This document shows, in pieces, positions 22,657-34,061 of a stretch of 64,000 nucleotides of DNA. Origin of the DNA: Buchnera aphidicola str. Bp (Baizongia pistaciae). GTDB lineage: Bacteria; Pseudomonadota; Gammaproteobacteria; Enterobacterales; Enterobacteriaceae. The notes under the pieces were generated by a model. The model saw only the letters and a list, made by a program, of their open reading frames with translations, did no database searches and had not been told where the DNA came from. A program made the translations under genes and the position numbers. Each line of letters opens with the position of its first letter. The first letter of the stretch is position 1. The DNA is taken from assembly GCF_000007725.1 (NCBI RefSeq), contig NC_004545.1, positions 496,001 through 560,000 on the forward strand. The letters are read 5' to 3'.

Positions 22657-22798
22657 TATAAACCCCTATAAATGTCGTTATTTATATTTTATATTTTATA
22701 CAATAAAAAAATATTCTCTTTTAATACAAACCTATCATAAAATTAAATTTATACATAACTTTTAAAATACTTATAATTGTAAAACTATTTAATATTTT

Positions 22799-22915
22799 TT
22801 AACCTTGACGTTGTTTATGTTTCGGTTCTGATTTACAAATTACGCGAACTACATTATATCTACGAACTATTTTACAATTTCTACATAACTTTTTAACTGA
22901 AGTACGCACTTTCAT
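22799..22915 (-). CDS. rpmJ: 50S ribosomal protein L36
   Basis: A 38-aa protein starting [14 protein letters not shown] and ending EPKHKQRQG, with the zinc-ribbon C..C...C..H pattern of L36 and the same length as in E. coli. A longer in-frame open frame reaches back to 22981 inside secY but the family start is the ATG at 22915, with GAGG upstream. It is the last gene of the spc block. Confidence 0.96.
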   Translation of the reverse strand: MKVRTSVKKLCRNCKIVRRYNVVRVICKSEPKHKQRQG

Positions 22916-22943
22916 TATTACCTCAATTGTCTTGAACAAAAAT

Positions 22944-24269
22944 TTAAAATCTAAATTTATTTTTTTTAAGCACTGATTCATACTGCGTAGACATAATATA
23001 TGTCTGTACTTGAGATATAAAGTCTATAATTACCACTACTATAATAAGCAATGAAGTACCACCAAAATAAAATGGAACATCCATAAAAAAACGCATAAGT
23101 TCAGGAACTAAACAAATAAAAGCCATATACATAGAACCGAGAAAAGTTAAACGTAACATAATTTTATTAATATATTGAGCAGTCTTTTCGCCAGGTCGAA
23201 TTCCAAGAATAAAAGCGCCAGATTTTTTTAAATTATCAGCAGTTTCACGAGGATTAAAAGCTAATCCTGTATAAAAAAAACAAAAGAAAATTATCGCAGT
23301 AATATAAGTTAATATATATAAAGGTTTTGTAGGTTGCAAATAAAATACAATATCGACTAACCATTTGAAATGGTCTCTATTACCAAACCAAGATGCAATA
23401 GTTGCAGGAAACAAAACAATACTTGATGCAAAAATAGCTGGAATAACACCAGACATATTTAATTTTAACGGCAAATGCGTACTATTCATAGAATATGTTC
23501 GATGTCCTAAATTTCTTTTAGCATAACTAATAGTAATTTTTCTTTGACTACGCTCAATATAAACAACTAGTAGGGTTACTAAAAATATTACTATTCCGAT
23601 GAAACAAAATAACAATACATGCAAACTTCCTTGTCTAACTTTTTCAACAGTATTTAAAAAAGAACTAGGTAAACCTGAAACAATACCAGAAAAAATAATT
23701 ATTGAAATACCATTTCCAATACCCTTTTCAGTAATTAACTCACCCAACCACATTAAAAAAATAGTACCAGTAATTAAACTTATGATTGCTATGCCATAAA
23801 AAGAAATACTTGGATCTATAATAACGTCTTTTAATCCAGGTATATTAGGCAAACTTATAGACATTCCAAATGACTGTAATGCCGCTAATATTAACGTAAT
23901 ATATCTAATATATTTATTAATTCTATGACGACCTTGTTCACCATCTTTTTTCATTTCAATAAATTTTGGATGAATTAAAGTTAATATTTGTACAATTATA
24001 GATGAAGAAATAAACGGCATAATACCTAAAGCAAAAATAGACGCACGACTTAAAGCTCCACCAGAAAACATATTAAACATTTCTATAATAGTACCTCTAT
24101 GATGTTCTAATAATGAAGCTAAAGCTACAGTATCAATTCCAGGAATAGGAATATACGAACCCATTCGAAATACTATTAACGAAAATATTACAAAATACAT
24201 TCTTTGTTTTAATTCGCTAAATTGATTACCAAAATTTTTTAATTTAGTTTCTAGTTTTTTTTTTATCAT
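22944..24269 (-). CDS. secY: Preprotein translocase subunit SecY
   Basis: 441 aa (E. coli 443), ten membrane segments. Plug-region [13 protein letters not shown], the cytosolic loop YAKRNLGH and the C-terminal [10 protein letters not shown] loops are conserved. It is the channel through which fkpA product and membrane proteins are exported. The N-terminal codons after ATG ATA contain a 10-A run (24264-24255) that stays in frame. It lies 12 bp after rplO. Confidence 0.98.
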   Translation of the reverse strand: MIKKKLETKLKNFGNQFSELKQRMYFVIFSLIVFRMGSYIPIPGIDTVALASLLEHHRGTIIEMFNMFSGGALSRASIFALGIMPFISSSIIVQILTLIHPKFIEMKKDGEQGRHRINKYIRYITLILAALQSFGMSISLPNIPGLKDVIIDPSISFYGIAIISLITGTIFLMWLGELITEKGIGNGISIIIFSGIVSGLPSSFLNTVEKVRQGSLHVLLFCFIGIVIFLVTLLVVYIERSQRKITISYAKRNLGHRTYSMNSTHLPLKLNMSGVIPAIFASSIVLFPATIASWFGNRDHFKWLVDIVFYLQPTKPLYILTYITAIIFFCFFYTGLAFNPRETADNLKKSGAFILGIRPGEKTAQYINKIMLRLTFLGSMYMAFICLVPELMRFFMDVPFYFGGTSLLIIVVVIIDFISQVQTYIMSTQYESVLKKNKFRF

Positions 24270-24281
24270 ATTAACTCACAA

Positions 24282-24725
24282 TTAATTATTTTCTTCAATT
24301 TTACCACCAGAAGATTCAATAATATTACGAACACTTTTAGAAACAAACAAATTACGAATTATTAATATATTAGTTATAATTGATCCAGACGATATTATTT
24401 TAACATATTTAATATTCTTTTTAATAAGACCTGTTTTTTTTAAAAATTGTAAATTAATAATACAATTAGAAAAATTTTTTAAATCTTCTAATCTTACTTC
24501 AGCTACTTTTTCTTTTTTTAAAGAAACAAAACCAAATTTTGGAATACGCCTATAAAGCGGCATTTGCCCACCTTCAAAACCTCTTCGTATTTTACAACCA
24601 GAACGCGATTTTTGTCCCTTATGTCCTCTACCAGAAGTTTTTCCAAAACCAGACCCAATTCCTCTACCAACTCTTTTAGATTTTTTATGAGATTTAGAAT
24701 TTGGAGACAAAGTATTTAAATACAT
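24282..24725 (-). CDS. rplO: 50S ribosomal protein L15
   Basis: 147 aa (E. coli 144). The glycine-rich N-terminal tail (GRGIGSGFGKTSGRGHKGQKSRSG) that threads into 23S rRNA is well kept; the C-terminal domain is divergent and Asn/Ile/Lys-rich. It lies between rpmD and secY. Confidence 0.97.
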   Translation of the reverse strand: MYLNTLSPNSKSHKKSKRVGRGIGSGFGKTSGRGHKGQKSRSGCKIRRGFEGGQMPLYRRIPKFGFVSLKKEKVAEVRLEDLKNFSNCIINLQFLKKTGLIKKNIKYVKIISSGSIITNILIIRNLFVSKSVRNIIESSGGKIEENN

Positions 24726-24735
24726 TATTACATTC

Positions 24736-24912
24736 CTAATTAATTCTTAACATAAAAGATAGTAATTTTATCATTCCACGTACAGAAGGAGTGTTCTTAC
24801 GAAGAACTGTATGTCCAATATAACGTAATCCTAATCCAGATAACGTAGCTTTATGTTTAGGTAAACGACCTATAGAACTCTTAATTTGAGTAATACTAAT
24901 TAGCTTAATCAT
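24736..24912 (-). CDS. rpmD: 50S ribosomal protein L30
   Basis: A 58-aa gene: it reads [20 protein letters not shown], then [16 protein letters not shown], ending SFMLRIN. This aligns along its length with E. coli L30 (59 aa; [25 protein letters not shown]). Its ATG overlaps the rpsE stop by four bases, and rplO follows after 10 bp, matching the spc operon order. Confidence 0.97.
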   Translation of the reverse strand: MIKLISITQIKSSIGRLPKHKATLSGLGLRYIGHTVLRKNTPSVRGMIKLLSFMLRIN

Positions 24913-25424
24913 AAATAACTATTCTCTAATATTTCTTTTACTAATTTATTTCGTTTTAATGCAATCATTTCCGGAGATTTCATACTCTCTAAAACTAGCA
25001 TTGTAGCACGTACAACATTAATAGGATTAGTTGATCCATAAGTTTTAGCTAAAACATTGTGTACACCCGCTACCTCTAAAACAGATCTCATAGCTCCACC
25101 AGCAATAATACCTGTACCATTCGAAGCTGGCTTCATAAAAATATATGATCCCGTATATGAACCGGTGACAGAATATTGTAATGTGCCATTATTTAACGGA
25201 ACTTGAATCATATTACGACGTGCTTTTTCCATAGCTTTCTGAATAGCAGAAGGAACTTCACGTGCTTTTCCATATCCAAATCCTACTTTTCCATGACCAT
25301 CTCCAACTACTGTTAATGCTGAAAAAGAAAAAATTCTTCCTCCTTTAACTGTTTTTGAAACACGATTCACGGATATTAATTTTTCTTTTAAATCTCCACT
25401 AACATTTCTTCCAATGTTACTCAA
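24909..25424 (-). CDS. rpsE: 30S ribosomal protein S5
   Basis: S5 helps decoding fidelity and mRNA entry. The body is very conserved ([52 protein letters not shown]). I place the start at a TTG at 25424: it gives 171 aa beginning (M)[15 protein letters not shown], which aligns with the E. coli N-terminus (167 aa), and TGAGGT overlapping the rplR stop serves as ribosome-binding site with suitable spacing. The only upstream ATG (25472) lies inside rplR and would add 16 foreign residues. Confidence 0.95.
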   Translation of the reverse strand: MSNIGRNVSGDLKEKLISVNRVSKTVKGGRIFSFSALTVVGDGHGKVGFGYGKAREVPSAIQKAMEKARRNMIQVPLNNGTLQYSVTGSYTGSYIFMKPASNGTGIIAGGAMRSVLEVAGVHNVLAKTYGSTNPINVVRATMLVLESMKSPEMIALKRNKLVKEILENSYL

Positions 25425-25434
25425 AATTTCTACC

Positions 25435-25800
25435 TCAAAACTTAAGCCCAGATTCTCTTGCAGCATCTGCAAGTGCCTTTACCCGACCATGATATTGAAA
25501 ACCAGAACGATCAAAAGAAACATTAATAATACCCTTCATCAATGCTCGTTCTGCAATTTTTTTTCCAATACAAATAGACGCATGTATATTTCCAGTATAT
25601 TTCACTAAATTAAGTATTTCTTTTTCAACAGTAGAAGCACTAGTTAATACTAGAGCGTTCTTAGAATCTATAATCTGAGCATATATATGCTTAGAAGTTC
25701 GATGTACAACTAAACGAATAAGATGTAATTTCTTAATTTGAAAGCGTGTTCTTGCAGCTCTACGAAGACGAGCTTTTTTTTTATTTATTGAAATTATCAT
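25435..25800 (-). CDS. rplR: 50S ribosomal protein L18
   Basis: 121 aa from the ATG at 25800 ([20 protein letters not shown]); E. coli 117. Conserved [21 protein letters not shown] and [22 protein letters not shown] bind 5S rRNA. The frame stays open upstream into rplF, but the start two bases after the rplF stop fits the family. Confidence 0.96.
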   Translation of the reverse strand: MIISINKKKARLRRAARTRFQIKKLHLIRLVVHRTSKHIYAQIIDSKNALVLTSASTVEKEILNLVKYTGNIHASICIGKKIAERALMKGIINVSFDRSGFQYHGRVKALADAARESGLKF

Positions 25801-25801
25801 A

Positions 25802-26341
25802 TTACTTCTTTTTTGCCTCCTTAACACGCACAATTTCATTACTATAACGAATACCTTTTCCTTTATAAGGTTCAGATTTTCTATATGCTCGCAAATTAGC
25901 AGCTACCTGCCCAACTAACTGTTTATTTATTCCTTTAACAATTATTTCTGCTTGGGAAATACTTTCTACAAAAATACCAAAAGGTAAAACGTATTCAATA
26001 ATATGAGAATATCCTAAAGACATATTTAAATTTTTTGAACTATTTATTGAAATTCTATAACCTACTCCAAATAACTTAAGTTTCTTAAAAAATCCTACGG
26101 TTACTCCATGAATCATAGAATTAACTAAAGATCTAGCAGTTCCAGCCTGTGCCCAACCTTTAACACTACTATTAATTCGACTAGAAAAAACTAAACATGA
26201 CTTCACGCTTTTTACTAAAACACTATCATGAATCAAACGTTTTAACTCACCCTTACTTCCCTTTACAATGACCATTTGTCCAATCAATGTAATACTAACA
26301 TCAGAAGGAATAACAATCGGTTGTTTAGCAATACGTGACAT
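25802..26341 (-). CDS. rplF: 50S ribosomal protein L6
   Basis: 179 aa (E. coli 177), two repeats of the L6 fold. N-terminal [15 protein letters not shown] and C-terminal [13 protein letters not shown] are diagnostic. It sits near the factor-binding site of the 50S. It lies 14 bp after rpsH. Confidence 0.97.
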   Translation of the reverse strand: MSRIAKQPIVIPSDVSITLIGQMVIVKGSKGELKRLIHDSVLVKSVKSCLVFSSRINSSVKGWAQAGTARSLVNSMIHGVTVGFFKKLKLFGVGYRISINSSKNLNMSLGYSHIIEYVLPFGIFVESISQAEIIVKGINKQLVGQVAANLRAYRKSEPYKGKGIRYSNEIVRVKEAKKK

Positions 26342-26355
26342 TTATCCTCCAAATA

Positions 26356-26748
26356 CTATGAAACATTGCAAATAATTTCACCGCCTAAACCTTTCTTGCG
26401 AGCTACTTGATCAGTTAAAACCCCTTGAGATGTAGAAATAATAACAATGCCTAAACCAGACATAACTTGAGGTAACTTATTATTTCTAGCATATATTCGT
26501 AAACTAGGAGAACTAACTCTAGTTATATTTTCAATAACAGGTTTACTTCTAAAATATTTTAAAAATATTTCTAATATAGGTTTATTAGTACTATTTACAG
26601 AAAAATCTTTAATATAACCTTCTTCTTTTAATAAAATACTAATTTTTACTTTTAATTTAGAAGATGGCATAATTACAGAAATCTTACTAGCAAATTGACC
26701 GTTTCTAATTCTAGTTAACATATCTGCTATAGGATCTTGCATACTCAT
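26356..26748 (-). CDS. rpsH: 30S ribosomal protein S8
   Basis: 130 aa, equal to E. coli. [18 protein letters not shown] and the C-terminal [15 protein letters not shown] and GGEIICNV are typical. A primary 16S binder that in E. coli also represses the spc operon at the rplE leader; no such site is evident here. Confidence 0.97.
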   Translation of the reverse strand: MSMQDPIADMLTRIRNGQFASKISVIMPSSKLKVKISILLKEEGYIKDFSVNSTNKPILEIFLKYFRSKPVIENITRVSSPSLRIYARNNKLPQVMSGLGIVIISTSQGVLTDQVARKKGLGGEIICNVS

Positions 26749-26784
26749 ATAATATTATTCTCCAAAAAACAAACATAAATCTTT

Positions 26785-27090
26785 TTACCAACTAGATTTT
26801 TTTAAACCAGGAATTTCGCCACGCATAGCAGCTTCACGTACCTTAATTCTACTCAACCCAAACTTTCTTAAAAAAGCATGAGGACGTCCTGTTTGACTAC
26901 AACGATTTCGCTGACGAATAGGACTAGAATCACGCGGAAATGTTTGCAATTTTAAAACAGCTTTCCACCGATCCTGTTCTAACACAGACAAATCTGAAAT
27001 AATTGATTTTAAATGTTCTCTCCTAGAATAAAATTTTTTTGCTAATTTTATTCTTTTTACTTCTCGAGCTTTCATAGATTGTTTGGCCAT
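26785..27090 (-). CDS. rpsN: 30S ribosomal protein S14
   Basis: 101 aa, the long zinc-free form as in E. coli. [34 protein letters not shown] and the C-terminal [11 protein letters not shown] are conserved. Head of the 30S subunit. It lies 24 bp downstream of rplE. Confidence 0.97.
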   Translation of the reverse strand: MAKQSMKAREVKRIKLAKKFYSRREHLKSIISDLSVLEQDRWKAVLKLQTFPRDSSPIRQRNRCSQTGRPHAFLRKFGLSRIKVREAAMRGEIPGLKKSSW

Positions 27091-27114
27091 ATATTTTACA
27101 GTCCCATTTTAAAT

Positions 27115-27654
27115 TTATGTTCGAAAAGGAAAATTAAAAGCTGATAATAAAGCATAACCTTCTCGATCAGACAATGCAGTAGTAGTAATCGTAATATTAA
27201 TTCCTCTAATACGATCAATTTTATCAAAATCAATTTCTGGAAAAATAATTTGTTCCTTAATACCAATACTATAATTTCCTTTTCCATCGAAAGATTTATT
27301 AGAAAAACCACGAAAATCTCGAATTCTTGGAATTACAATAAAAATTAAACGTTCAAAAAAATCCCACTTTCGATTGCCTCTCAAAGTCACTTTACAACCA
27401 ATGGGATATCCCTTACGAATTTTAAAGCTAGCAATAGATTTACGTGCCTTAGTAATTAAAGGTTTTTGACCAGAAATTTTTGTTAAATCAGATATTGCAA
27501 AATCTAAATTTTTTTTATCGATCGTTGCAATTCCTACTCCTATATTTAAAGTAATTTTATCAATTTTAGGAACTTGCATAACCGAAGAATAATTAAAGTT
27601 CAACATCAATTTTTTAGATATACTATTTTTATAATAATCATATAAAGCTACCAT
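27115..27654 (-). CDS. rplE: 50S ribosomal protein L5
   Basis: 179 aa (E. coli 179). Contains [37 protein letters not shown] and the C-terminal FNFPFR. It forms the central protuberance with 5S rRNA and L18. The C-terminus ends FPFRT against FPFRK in E. coli. Confidence 0.97.
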   Translation of the reverse strand: MVALYDYYKNSISKKLMLNFNYSSVMQVPKIDKITLNIGVGIATIDKKNLDFAISDLTKISGQKPLITKARKSIASFKIRKGYPIGCKVTLRGNRKWDFFERLIFIVIPRIRDFRGFSNKSFDGKGNYSIGIKEQIIFPEIDFDKIDRIRGINITITTTALSDREGYALLSAFNFPFRT

Positions 27655-27669
27655 ATAAACTACTCCATT

Positions 27670-27984
27670 TTAATTACAAATAGTATTATTAGATTTAAAA
27701 AACCTTACTTTTTTGCCATTTTTTACTCTAAAACCAATACGATCAGATTTTTTTGTTGTAGGATTTAAAATAGCTATATTTGAAATATTAATACTAGATT
27801 CTTGCTCTACAATACCTCCTTTTTTATTTTGTGAAGGAGAAGGTTTTGTATGTTTTTTAACAATATTAACACCTTCTACAATAACTTTACTCTTCGCAAT
27901 AACTTTTCGAACTATACCAATTTTCCCTTTATCTTTTCCAATTAATACTATTACTTGATCATTTTTTTTTATTTTAGCAGCCAT
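27670..27984 (-). CDS. rplX: 50S ribosomal protein L24
   Basis: 104 aa (E. coli 104). KOW motif in [16 protein letters not shown], then [24 protein letters not shown]. An early assembly protein at the tunnel exit. It sits 12 bp after rplN. Confidence 0.97.
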   Translation of the reverse strand: MAAKIKKNDQVIVLIGKDKGKIGIVRKVIAKSKVIVEGVNIVKKHTKPSPSQNKKGGIVEQESSINISNIAILNPTTKKSDRIGFRVKNGKKVRFFKSNNTICN

Positions 27985-27996
27985 AATATATCCTCC

Positions 27997-28365
27997 TTAC
28001 AAAACCTCTGGAGCTAATGAAATAATTTTCATGAATTTATCATTTCGAAGTTCCCGAGTAACAGGGCCAAAAATTCTTGTCCCTATTGGTTGATCATTAT
28101 TATTTAATACAACACAAGCATTAGTGTCAAATCGAATTATAGAACCATCTGAACGTTTAACACCTTTTTTTGTTCTTATTATTACAGCTTTAAATACTTC
28201 TCCCTTCTTTACTTTTCCTCTAGGTATAGCTTCTTTTATAGAAATCTTAATGATATCACCGATTCCTGCATACCGACGACGAGATCCACCAAGTACTTTA
28301 ATACACATAGCGAGACGAGCACCAGAATTATCCGCTACATTTAATATACTCTGTTCCTGTATCAT
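27997..28365 (-). CDS. rplN: 50S ribosomal protein L14
   Basis: 122 aa (E. coli 123), [17 protein letters not shown] with [17 protein letters not shown] and [11 protein letters not shown]. It contacts the small subunit at an intersubunit bridge. A 155-bp gap separates it from rpsQ, longer than any other spacing in this block, and could hold an internal promoter, though none is clear. Confidence 0.97.
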
Positions 28366-28520
28366 ATTCGAATTCCAAATTTAAATATCAGTTTAAAATG
28401 TTCATATATCTAAGAAACTTTTATGTTTATATAATAATTTTAATTTAACTATCAAAACATAAATTTTATATATGCATTTTATTCACACTAACAACAAACG
28501 TATAACACTCTAACTTATAT

Positions 28521-28778
28521 TCATGATCTTAAAGATTTTTTTGAAATGCGAACTAACATCCAAGATTTAGTTTTAGAAATTGGACGACATTCACGAATTT
28601 CTACGATGTCACCAAACGAACATTGATTATTTTCATCATGTATACACAATTTAGTTGTTTTTTTAACAAACTTTTTATATAAAGGATGCTTAATTAATCT
28701 TTTAATAGAAACTATTGCAGACTTTTGCATTTTATTACTAATAACTTGACCAGACAACGTACGAAATTTATCAATCAC
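28521..28778 (-). CDS. rpsQ: 30S ribosomal protein S17
   Basis: 85 aa (E. coli 84). The OB-fold segments [26 protein letters not shown] and [18 protein letters not shown] are conserved. It overlaps the end of rpmC by 8 bp, pointing to translational coupling. Confidence 0.97.
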
Positions 28779-28968
28779 ACTCTTTTTCCTTTTCGGCTAA
28801 TATAGTATTAACTTGAGCAATATTACGACGAACATGTTGGAGTAAATGCGACTGCTGAAGTTTTTTAGCAGAATGTTGTAAAGTAAGATTAAATTGTTCT
28901 CGCAACAAATTCATTAGCTCAATATTTAATTCTTTGATTGTTTTTTTTTTTATCTCAACTTTTTTCAT
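28771..28968 (-). CDS. rpmC: 50S ribosomal protein L29
   Basis: 65 aa from the ATG at 28968 (E. coli 63), with [14 protein letters not shown] and [16 protein letters not shown]. The ATG shares a base with the TGA of rplP (TGATG), so translation is likely coupled; a GTG one codon earlier is possible. The coding strand has an 11-A run (28951-28941) near the N-terminus that is in frame as sequenced, so slippage there would break the product. Confidence 0.96.
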
Positions 28969-29378
28969 CACATTACCAACTTAGTTACAAACATAGTTTT
29001 TACAGGTAATTTAGCTGCTGCTAACTTAAATGCTATTCGCGATAATTCTTCTGATACACCAGATATTTCATATAAAATCTTTCCTGGCTGTACTAATGCT
29101 ACCCAATACTCAACATTTCCCTTCCCCTTTCCCATTCTTACTTCTAATGGTTTTTTAGTAATAGGTTTATCAGGAAAAATTCGAATCCAAATTTTCCCCT
29201 GCCTTTTAATAGCACGAGTAATAGCTCGTCTAGCAGATTCAATTTGACTAGATTTTAAACGCCCTCTAGTAATTGCTTTTAAACCATATAATCCAAAATG
29301 AACATTAGTTCCAATAGCTAATCCACGATTTTTACCTTTATGCATTTTTCGAAATTTAGTATTTTTCGGTTGTAACAT
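28968..29378 (-). CDS. rplP: 50S ribosomal protein L16
   Basis: 136 aa (E. coli 136). [19 protein letters not shown], then [22 protein letters not shown] and [12 protein letters not shown]. It helps position A-site tRNA. The stop overlaps the rpmC start by one base. Confidence 0.98.
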   Translation of the reverse strand: MLQPKNTKFRKMHKGKNRGLAIGTNVHFGLYGLKAITRGRLKSSQIESARRAITRAIKRQGKIWIRIFPDKPITKKPLEVRMGKGKGNVEYWVALVQPGKILYEISGVSEELSRIAFKLAAAKLPVKTMFVTKLVM

Positions 29379-29390
29379 TAAAACTTCTCC

Positions 29391-30098
29391 TTATTTCCTA
29401 TATCTTCGTTGATGCTTTTTTAATTGAGACATAGGTTTTTGTTTTTCTATTTTTGGAATAGATCCTATACCGCCTAAAATTTCTCCCTTAAATATCCAAA
29501 CTTTTACACCAATAACACCATATGTAGTATGGGCTTCAGAAACATTGTATTCAATATCAGCACGCAATGTATGTAAAGGAACACGACCTTCTCGATACCA
29601 TTCTCTTCTTGCAATTTCTGTTCCACCCAAACGACCACTTATTTCTACTTTAATACCCTTAGCACCCTGTCTCATAGCATTTTGTACAGCTCTTTTCATA
29701 GCTCTACGAAACATAATTCTTCGTTCTAATTGTGATACTATATTATCAGCTACTAATTTTGCATCTAATTCTGGTTTTCGAATTTCAGCAATGTTAATTT
29801 GCGTAGGTACACCAGTAATATTTGTTATAGACAACCTCAATTTTTCTACGTCTTCCCCTTTTTTTCCTATTACTATACCAGGCCGCGCACTATATATTGT
29901 CACTCGAATACTTTTTGACGGACGCTCTATAACAATCCTAGAAACAGACGCTTTAAATAACTCCTTTCTTAAAAATAAACGCACTTGATAATCACTATCT
30001 AAAATTTTAGCAAAATCTTTACTATTTGAAAACCACACCGAATTCCAATGTTTAATTATCCCTAACCTCATACCATTAGGATGTACTTTTTGACCCAT
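29391..30098 (-). CDS. rpsC: 30S ribosomal protein S3
   Basis: 235 aa (E. coli 233). [14 protein letters not shown], the KH domain with [11 protein letters not shown], and [28 protein letters not shown]. It surrounds the mRNA entry channel. It lies 5 bp after rplV. Confidence 0.98.
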   Translation of the reverse strand: MGQKVHPNGMRLGIIKHWNSVWFSNSKDFAKILDSDYQVRLFLRKELFKASVSRIVIERPSKSIRVTIYSARPGIVIGKKGEDVEKLRLSITNITGVPTQINIAEIRKPELDAKLVADNIVSQLERRIMFRRAMKRAVQNAMRQGAKGIKVEISGRLGGTEIARREWYREGRVPLHTLRADIEYNVSEAHTTYGVIGVKVWIFKGEILGGIGSIPKIEKQKPMSQLKKHQRRYRK

Positions 30099-30103
30099 TG
30101 TAC

Positions 30104-30463
30104 TTAACCTCTACCTTTTTTATCTTTTACTTTACTATCAGAAACTACTATAGTAATGTGACTAGTACGTTTTAAAATACGATCTGAACGACCTTTAGCA
30201 CGTGGCATCATTCGTTTCATAGTTGGCCCTTCGTCAATTAAAATTTTTTTAACTTGTAAGTTATTTATATCAGATCCATGATTATGCTCAGCATTTGAAA
30301 TTGCAGATTTCAAAACTTTTTTTACTAAAATTGATGCCTTTTTATTACAAAAAGTTAAAATATTTAATGCATGTTCTATATTTTTTCCTCGAATTAAATC
30401 AGCTACTAAACGTAATTTTTGAGCTGAAGAACGAGCTTGACTATGTCTAGCAATTGTTTCCAT
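30104..30463 (-). CDS. rplV: 50S ribosomal protein L22
   Basis: 119 aa against 110 in E. coli. The tunnel-lining hairpin region [28 protein letters not shown] is intact; the extra length is a charged C-terminal tail after the family end ([12 protein letters not shown]). Confidence 0.97.
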
Positions 30464-30489
30464 ATATTTTCACCTCGATTTATAAAAAT

Positions 30490-30768
30490 CTAACGTTTTT
30501 TAACTTTTTTATCAGCAGTATGACCTCTATATGTTCGAGTCAAAACAAATTCACCTAATTTATGTCCTACCATATCTTCAGTAATAAATACTGGAATATG
30601 TTGACGACCATTATGAATTAACATTGTTAAACCAACCATCTTTGGAAATATTGTAGAACGACGAGACCAAGTACGTATCGGTTTTTTATCACGTATTTCT
30701 ACAGCTTGTTCTACTTTTCTCAATAAAGCTATATCAATAAACGGACCTTTTTTAAGAGAACGTGGCAC
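30490..30768 (-). CDS. rpsS: 30S ribosomal protein S19
   Basis: 92 aa, equal to E. coli, [20 protein letters not shown] with [25 protein letters not shown] and [16 protein letters not shown]. It sits in the 30S head with S13. It is 19 bp after rplB. Confidence 0.98.
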   Translation of the reverse strand: MPRSLKKGPFIDIALLRKVEQAVEIRDKKPIRTWSRRSTIFPKMVGLTMLIHNGRQHIPVFITEDMVGHKLGEFVLTRTYRGHTADKKVKKR

Positions 30769-30787
30769 TGTTATTTATCTCCTTAAA

Positions 30788-31609
30788 TTATTTATGACGA
30801 TGGCGAATAATAAATTTTTCCGTACGTTTATTTTTTCTTGTTTTCTTTCCCTTAGTTTGCAAACCCCAAGGACTTACTGGATGTTTCCCAAAATTTCTCC
30901 CTTCTCCACCTCCATGAGGATGATCTACAGGATTCATAGCAGTTCCTCGAACAGTAGGACGTATACCACGCCATCTAGATGCCCCTGCTTTACCTAACAC
31001 CCTTAACATAGATTCCGAATTTCCTACTTCTCCTATCGTAGCTCTACATTTTGATTCTAGTTTTCTAGTTTCACCAGATCGCAATCGAATAGTAACATAT
31101 GAATTTTCGCGTGATATTAATTGAACATAAGTACCTGCTGAACGCGCAATTTGTCCTCCTTTTCCAGGTTTTATCTCTACATTATGTATAACCGTACCTA
31201 TAGGAATATTTTTCATAGGTAACGCATTTCCTATTTTTATTTCTGCGTTAAAACCTGATACAATTTTTGAACCTACCATTAATCCCTTAGAAGCTAAAAT
31301 ATATCGTCTATCTCCATCAGAATACAATATTAATGCAATATTAGAAGATCTATTAGGATCATATTCTAAACGCTCAACAATAGCAGGAATATTATCTTTA
31401 TTTCTTTTAAAATCAATTATTCTATAAAATCTTTTATGTCTACCACCAATGTGACGAGTGGTAATTCTTCCACAATTATTACGACCGCCACTTTTACTAT
31501 TTTTTCTAATTAATGAGGAAATAGGTTTTCCTTTATATAAACTAGGATTTACTACTTTTATAGCATGACGACGACCTGGAGATGTAGGTTTGCATTTAAT
31601 AATAGCCAT
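30788..31609 (-). CDS. rplB: 50S ribosomal protein L2
   Basis: 273 aa (E. coli 273). [15 protein letters not shown], the functionally important [14 protein letters not shown] loop with the conserved His near the peptidyl transferase centre, and a basic C-terminus. GAGAAAA-type sequence precedes the ATG only weakly. Confidence 0.98.
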   Translation of the reverse strand: MAIIKCKPTSPGRRHAIKVVNPSLYKGKPISSLIRKNSKSGGRNNCGRITTRHIGGRHKRFYRIIDFKRNKDNIPAIVERLEYDPNRSSNIALILYSDGDRRYILASKGLMVGSKIVSGFNAEIKIGNALPMKNIPIGTVIHNVEIKPGKGGQIARSAGTYVQLISRENSYVTIRLRSGETRKLESKCRATIGEVGNSESMLRVLGKAGASRWRGIRPTVRGTAMNPVDHPHGGGEGRNFGKHPVSPWGLQTKGKKTRKNKRTEKFIIRHRHK

Positions 31610-31649
31610 TTTTTTTCTCTTTTCATCATTACTAATCTAGTATATTGTC

Positions 31650-31952
31650 TTATTCCGAACTTCCAATAAAATTTATGTTTTGCCCCCTTTTTAAAGTCAC
31701 ATAAGCTTTTTTCCAATTACTAGAACACGTTATACGACTTTTTTTTCGCTTACATTTTCCTTGAACTACCAATGTATTAACATTTTTTACTGCTACATTA
31801 AACATATTTTGCACAGCACGTTTAATTTCTAATTTAGTAGCACAAATAGATACTTTAATAATTACAGTGCTAAAATTTCCTGACAACGTAGAAGATTTTT
31901 CAGAAATATGAGGACCTAACAATACTTTTAATAAAATTTTTTCATAAATCAT
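31650..31952 (-). CDS. rplW: 50S ribosomal protein L23
   Basis: 100 aa from the ATG at 31952 (MIYEKILLKVLLGPHISEK), equal to E. coli L23. A TTG at 31967 would overlap rplD and add five residues. Conserved NTLVVQGKCKRKKSR and WKKAYVTLKRGQNINF. L23 is the docking site for trigger factor and SRP at the tunnel exit. Confidence 0.96.
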   Translation of the reverse strand: MIYEKILLKVLLGPHISEKSSTLSGNFSTVIIKVSICATKLEIKRAVQNMFNVAVKNVNTLVVQGKCKRKKSRITCSSNWKKAYVTLKRGQNINFIGSSE

Positions 31953-31963
31953 TGTTTTACTAA

Positions 31964-32572
31964 TCAAGTTAATAACTCCTCTACCTTTTGGATAGCTTTA
32001 GAAGTAATTAATACGTGATTAAAAGAAATTAAACTTCGTGGATTCATATGATTCACAGTTTGCACATCAACTTTATACAAATTTCGAGATGCTAACTTTA
32101 AATTATTATCCTTAGTTTTAGTAATAATTAAAACATCATGTAATTTAATATCTCTTAACTTATCAATTAATAATCTTGTTTTAGGGAACTCTATAGTAAA
32201 CTCCCTAAAAACTACTAAACGTTTTTGACGAATTAATTCAGAAAAAATACTTTTTAAAGCACCTCTATACATTTTTTTATTAATTTTTTGATAAAAACTT
32301 TTTGGTTTAGCTGCAAAAGTAACTCCACCAGAACGCCACAAGGGACTTCTGAGTGAACCTACTCTAGCACGTCCTGTTCCTTTTTGACGCCAAGGTTTTT
32401 TACCTGATCCAGAAACTTCTGAACGATTTTTTTGAGCATGAGTTCCTTGTCGAATACTAGAAGAATAAGAAATAATTACTTGATGTACCAATGCTTCATT
32501 AAAATCACGACCAAAAGTAATATCAGATACATTGAGAACACTATGTTCATCGTCTCTCAACACTAATTCCAT
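31964..32572 (-). CDS. rplD: 50S ribosomal protein L4
   Basis: 202 aa from the ATG at 32572 ([15 protein letters not shown]), preceded by GAGGAG within the end of rplC; E. coli 201 aa. The tunnel loop [17 protein letters not shown] equivalent ([19 protein letters not shown]) is intact. A GTG at 32620 would add 16 residues read from rplC sequence. In E. coli L4 also represses the S10 operon. Confidence 0.96.
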   Translation of the reverse strand: MELVLRDDEHSVLNVSDITFGRDFNEALVHQVIISYSSSIRQGTHAQKNRSEVSGSGKKPWRQKGTGRARVGSLRSPLWRSGGVTFAAKPKSFYQKINKKMYRGALKSIFSELIRQKRLVVFREFTIEFPKTRLLIDKLRDIKLHDVLIITKTKDNNLKLASRNLYKVDVQTVNHMNPRSLISFNHVLITSKAIQKVEELLT

Positions 32573-32573
32573 A

Positions 32574-33218
32574 TTAAACTCCTCGTGTTTTAATTGCTGG
32601 CTTAATAATAATGTTTCCACCTGAATAACCGGGTACAGCTCCTTTAACCAAAATTATTTCTTGATTTAAATCAATTTTAACTATATCTAAATTTTGTACT
32701 GTAACTCTATGATTACCCAAATGCCCTGCCATCTTTTTTCCTTTAAAAACTCTACCAGGAGTTTGATTTTGACCAATAGAACCAGGTGCTCGATGTGACA
32801 AAGAATTTCCATGAGTAGCATCCTGAGTATGAAAATTCCATCGCTTTACAGTACCGCAAAACCCCTTTCCTTTCGATGTACCAATTATATCTACTTTTTT
32901 TATATTAGAAAATAATTCTAAATTCAAACTTTGACCTATTTTAAAGTCATTTATACTACTATTAGTAAGTTTAAATTCCCATAATCCTTTTCCTATTTTT
33001 ACTCCAGATTTCAAAAAATGACCTATTTCCGGCTTTAATAATTTATTAGATTTTTTTATACCAGTAGTAACTTGAACAGCATGATATAAATCACGACTAA
33101 TAGTTTTAATTTGAGTGATTCTATTTTCTTTAACTTTAATTATTGTTACAGGATAAACTGTCCCTTCTTCTGTAAAAATTCGAGTCATTCCAAGTTTTTG
33201 CCCAATTAAACCCATCAT
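32574..33218 (-). CDS. rplC: 50S ribosomal protein L3
   Basis: 214 aa (E. coli 209). [15 protein letters not shown], then [17 protein letters not shown] and the [25 protein letters not shown] loop containing the methylated Gln site. It starts the 50S assembly near the peptidyl transferase centre. One base separates its stop from the rplD start. Confidence 0.97.
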   Translation of the reverse strand: MMGLIGQKLGMTRIFTEEGTVYPVTIIKVKENRITQIKTISRDLYHAVQVTTGIKKSNKLLKPEIGHFLKSGVKIGKGLWEFKLTNSSINDFKIGQSLNLELFSNIKKVDIIGTSKGKGFCGTVKRWNFHTQDATHGNSLSHRAPGSIGQNQTPGRVFKGKKMAGHLGNHRVTVQNLDIVKIDLNQEIILVKGAVPGYSGGNIIIKPAIKTRGV

Positions 33219-33253
33219 TACGCTATAAATCCTTGAATAATTTATTGATATAA

Positions 33254-34061
<808 letters not shown>

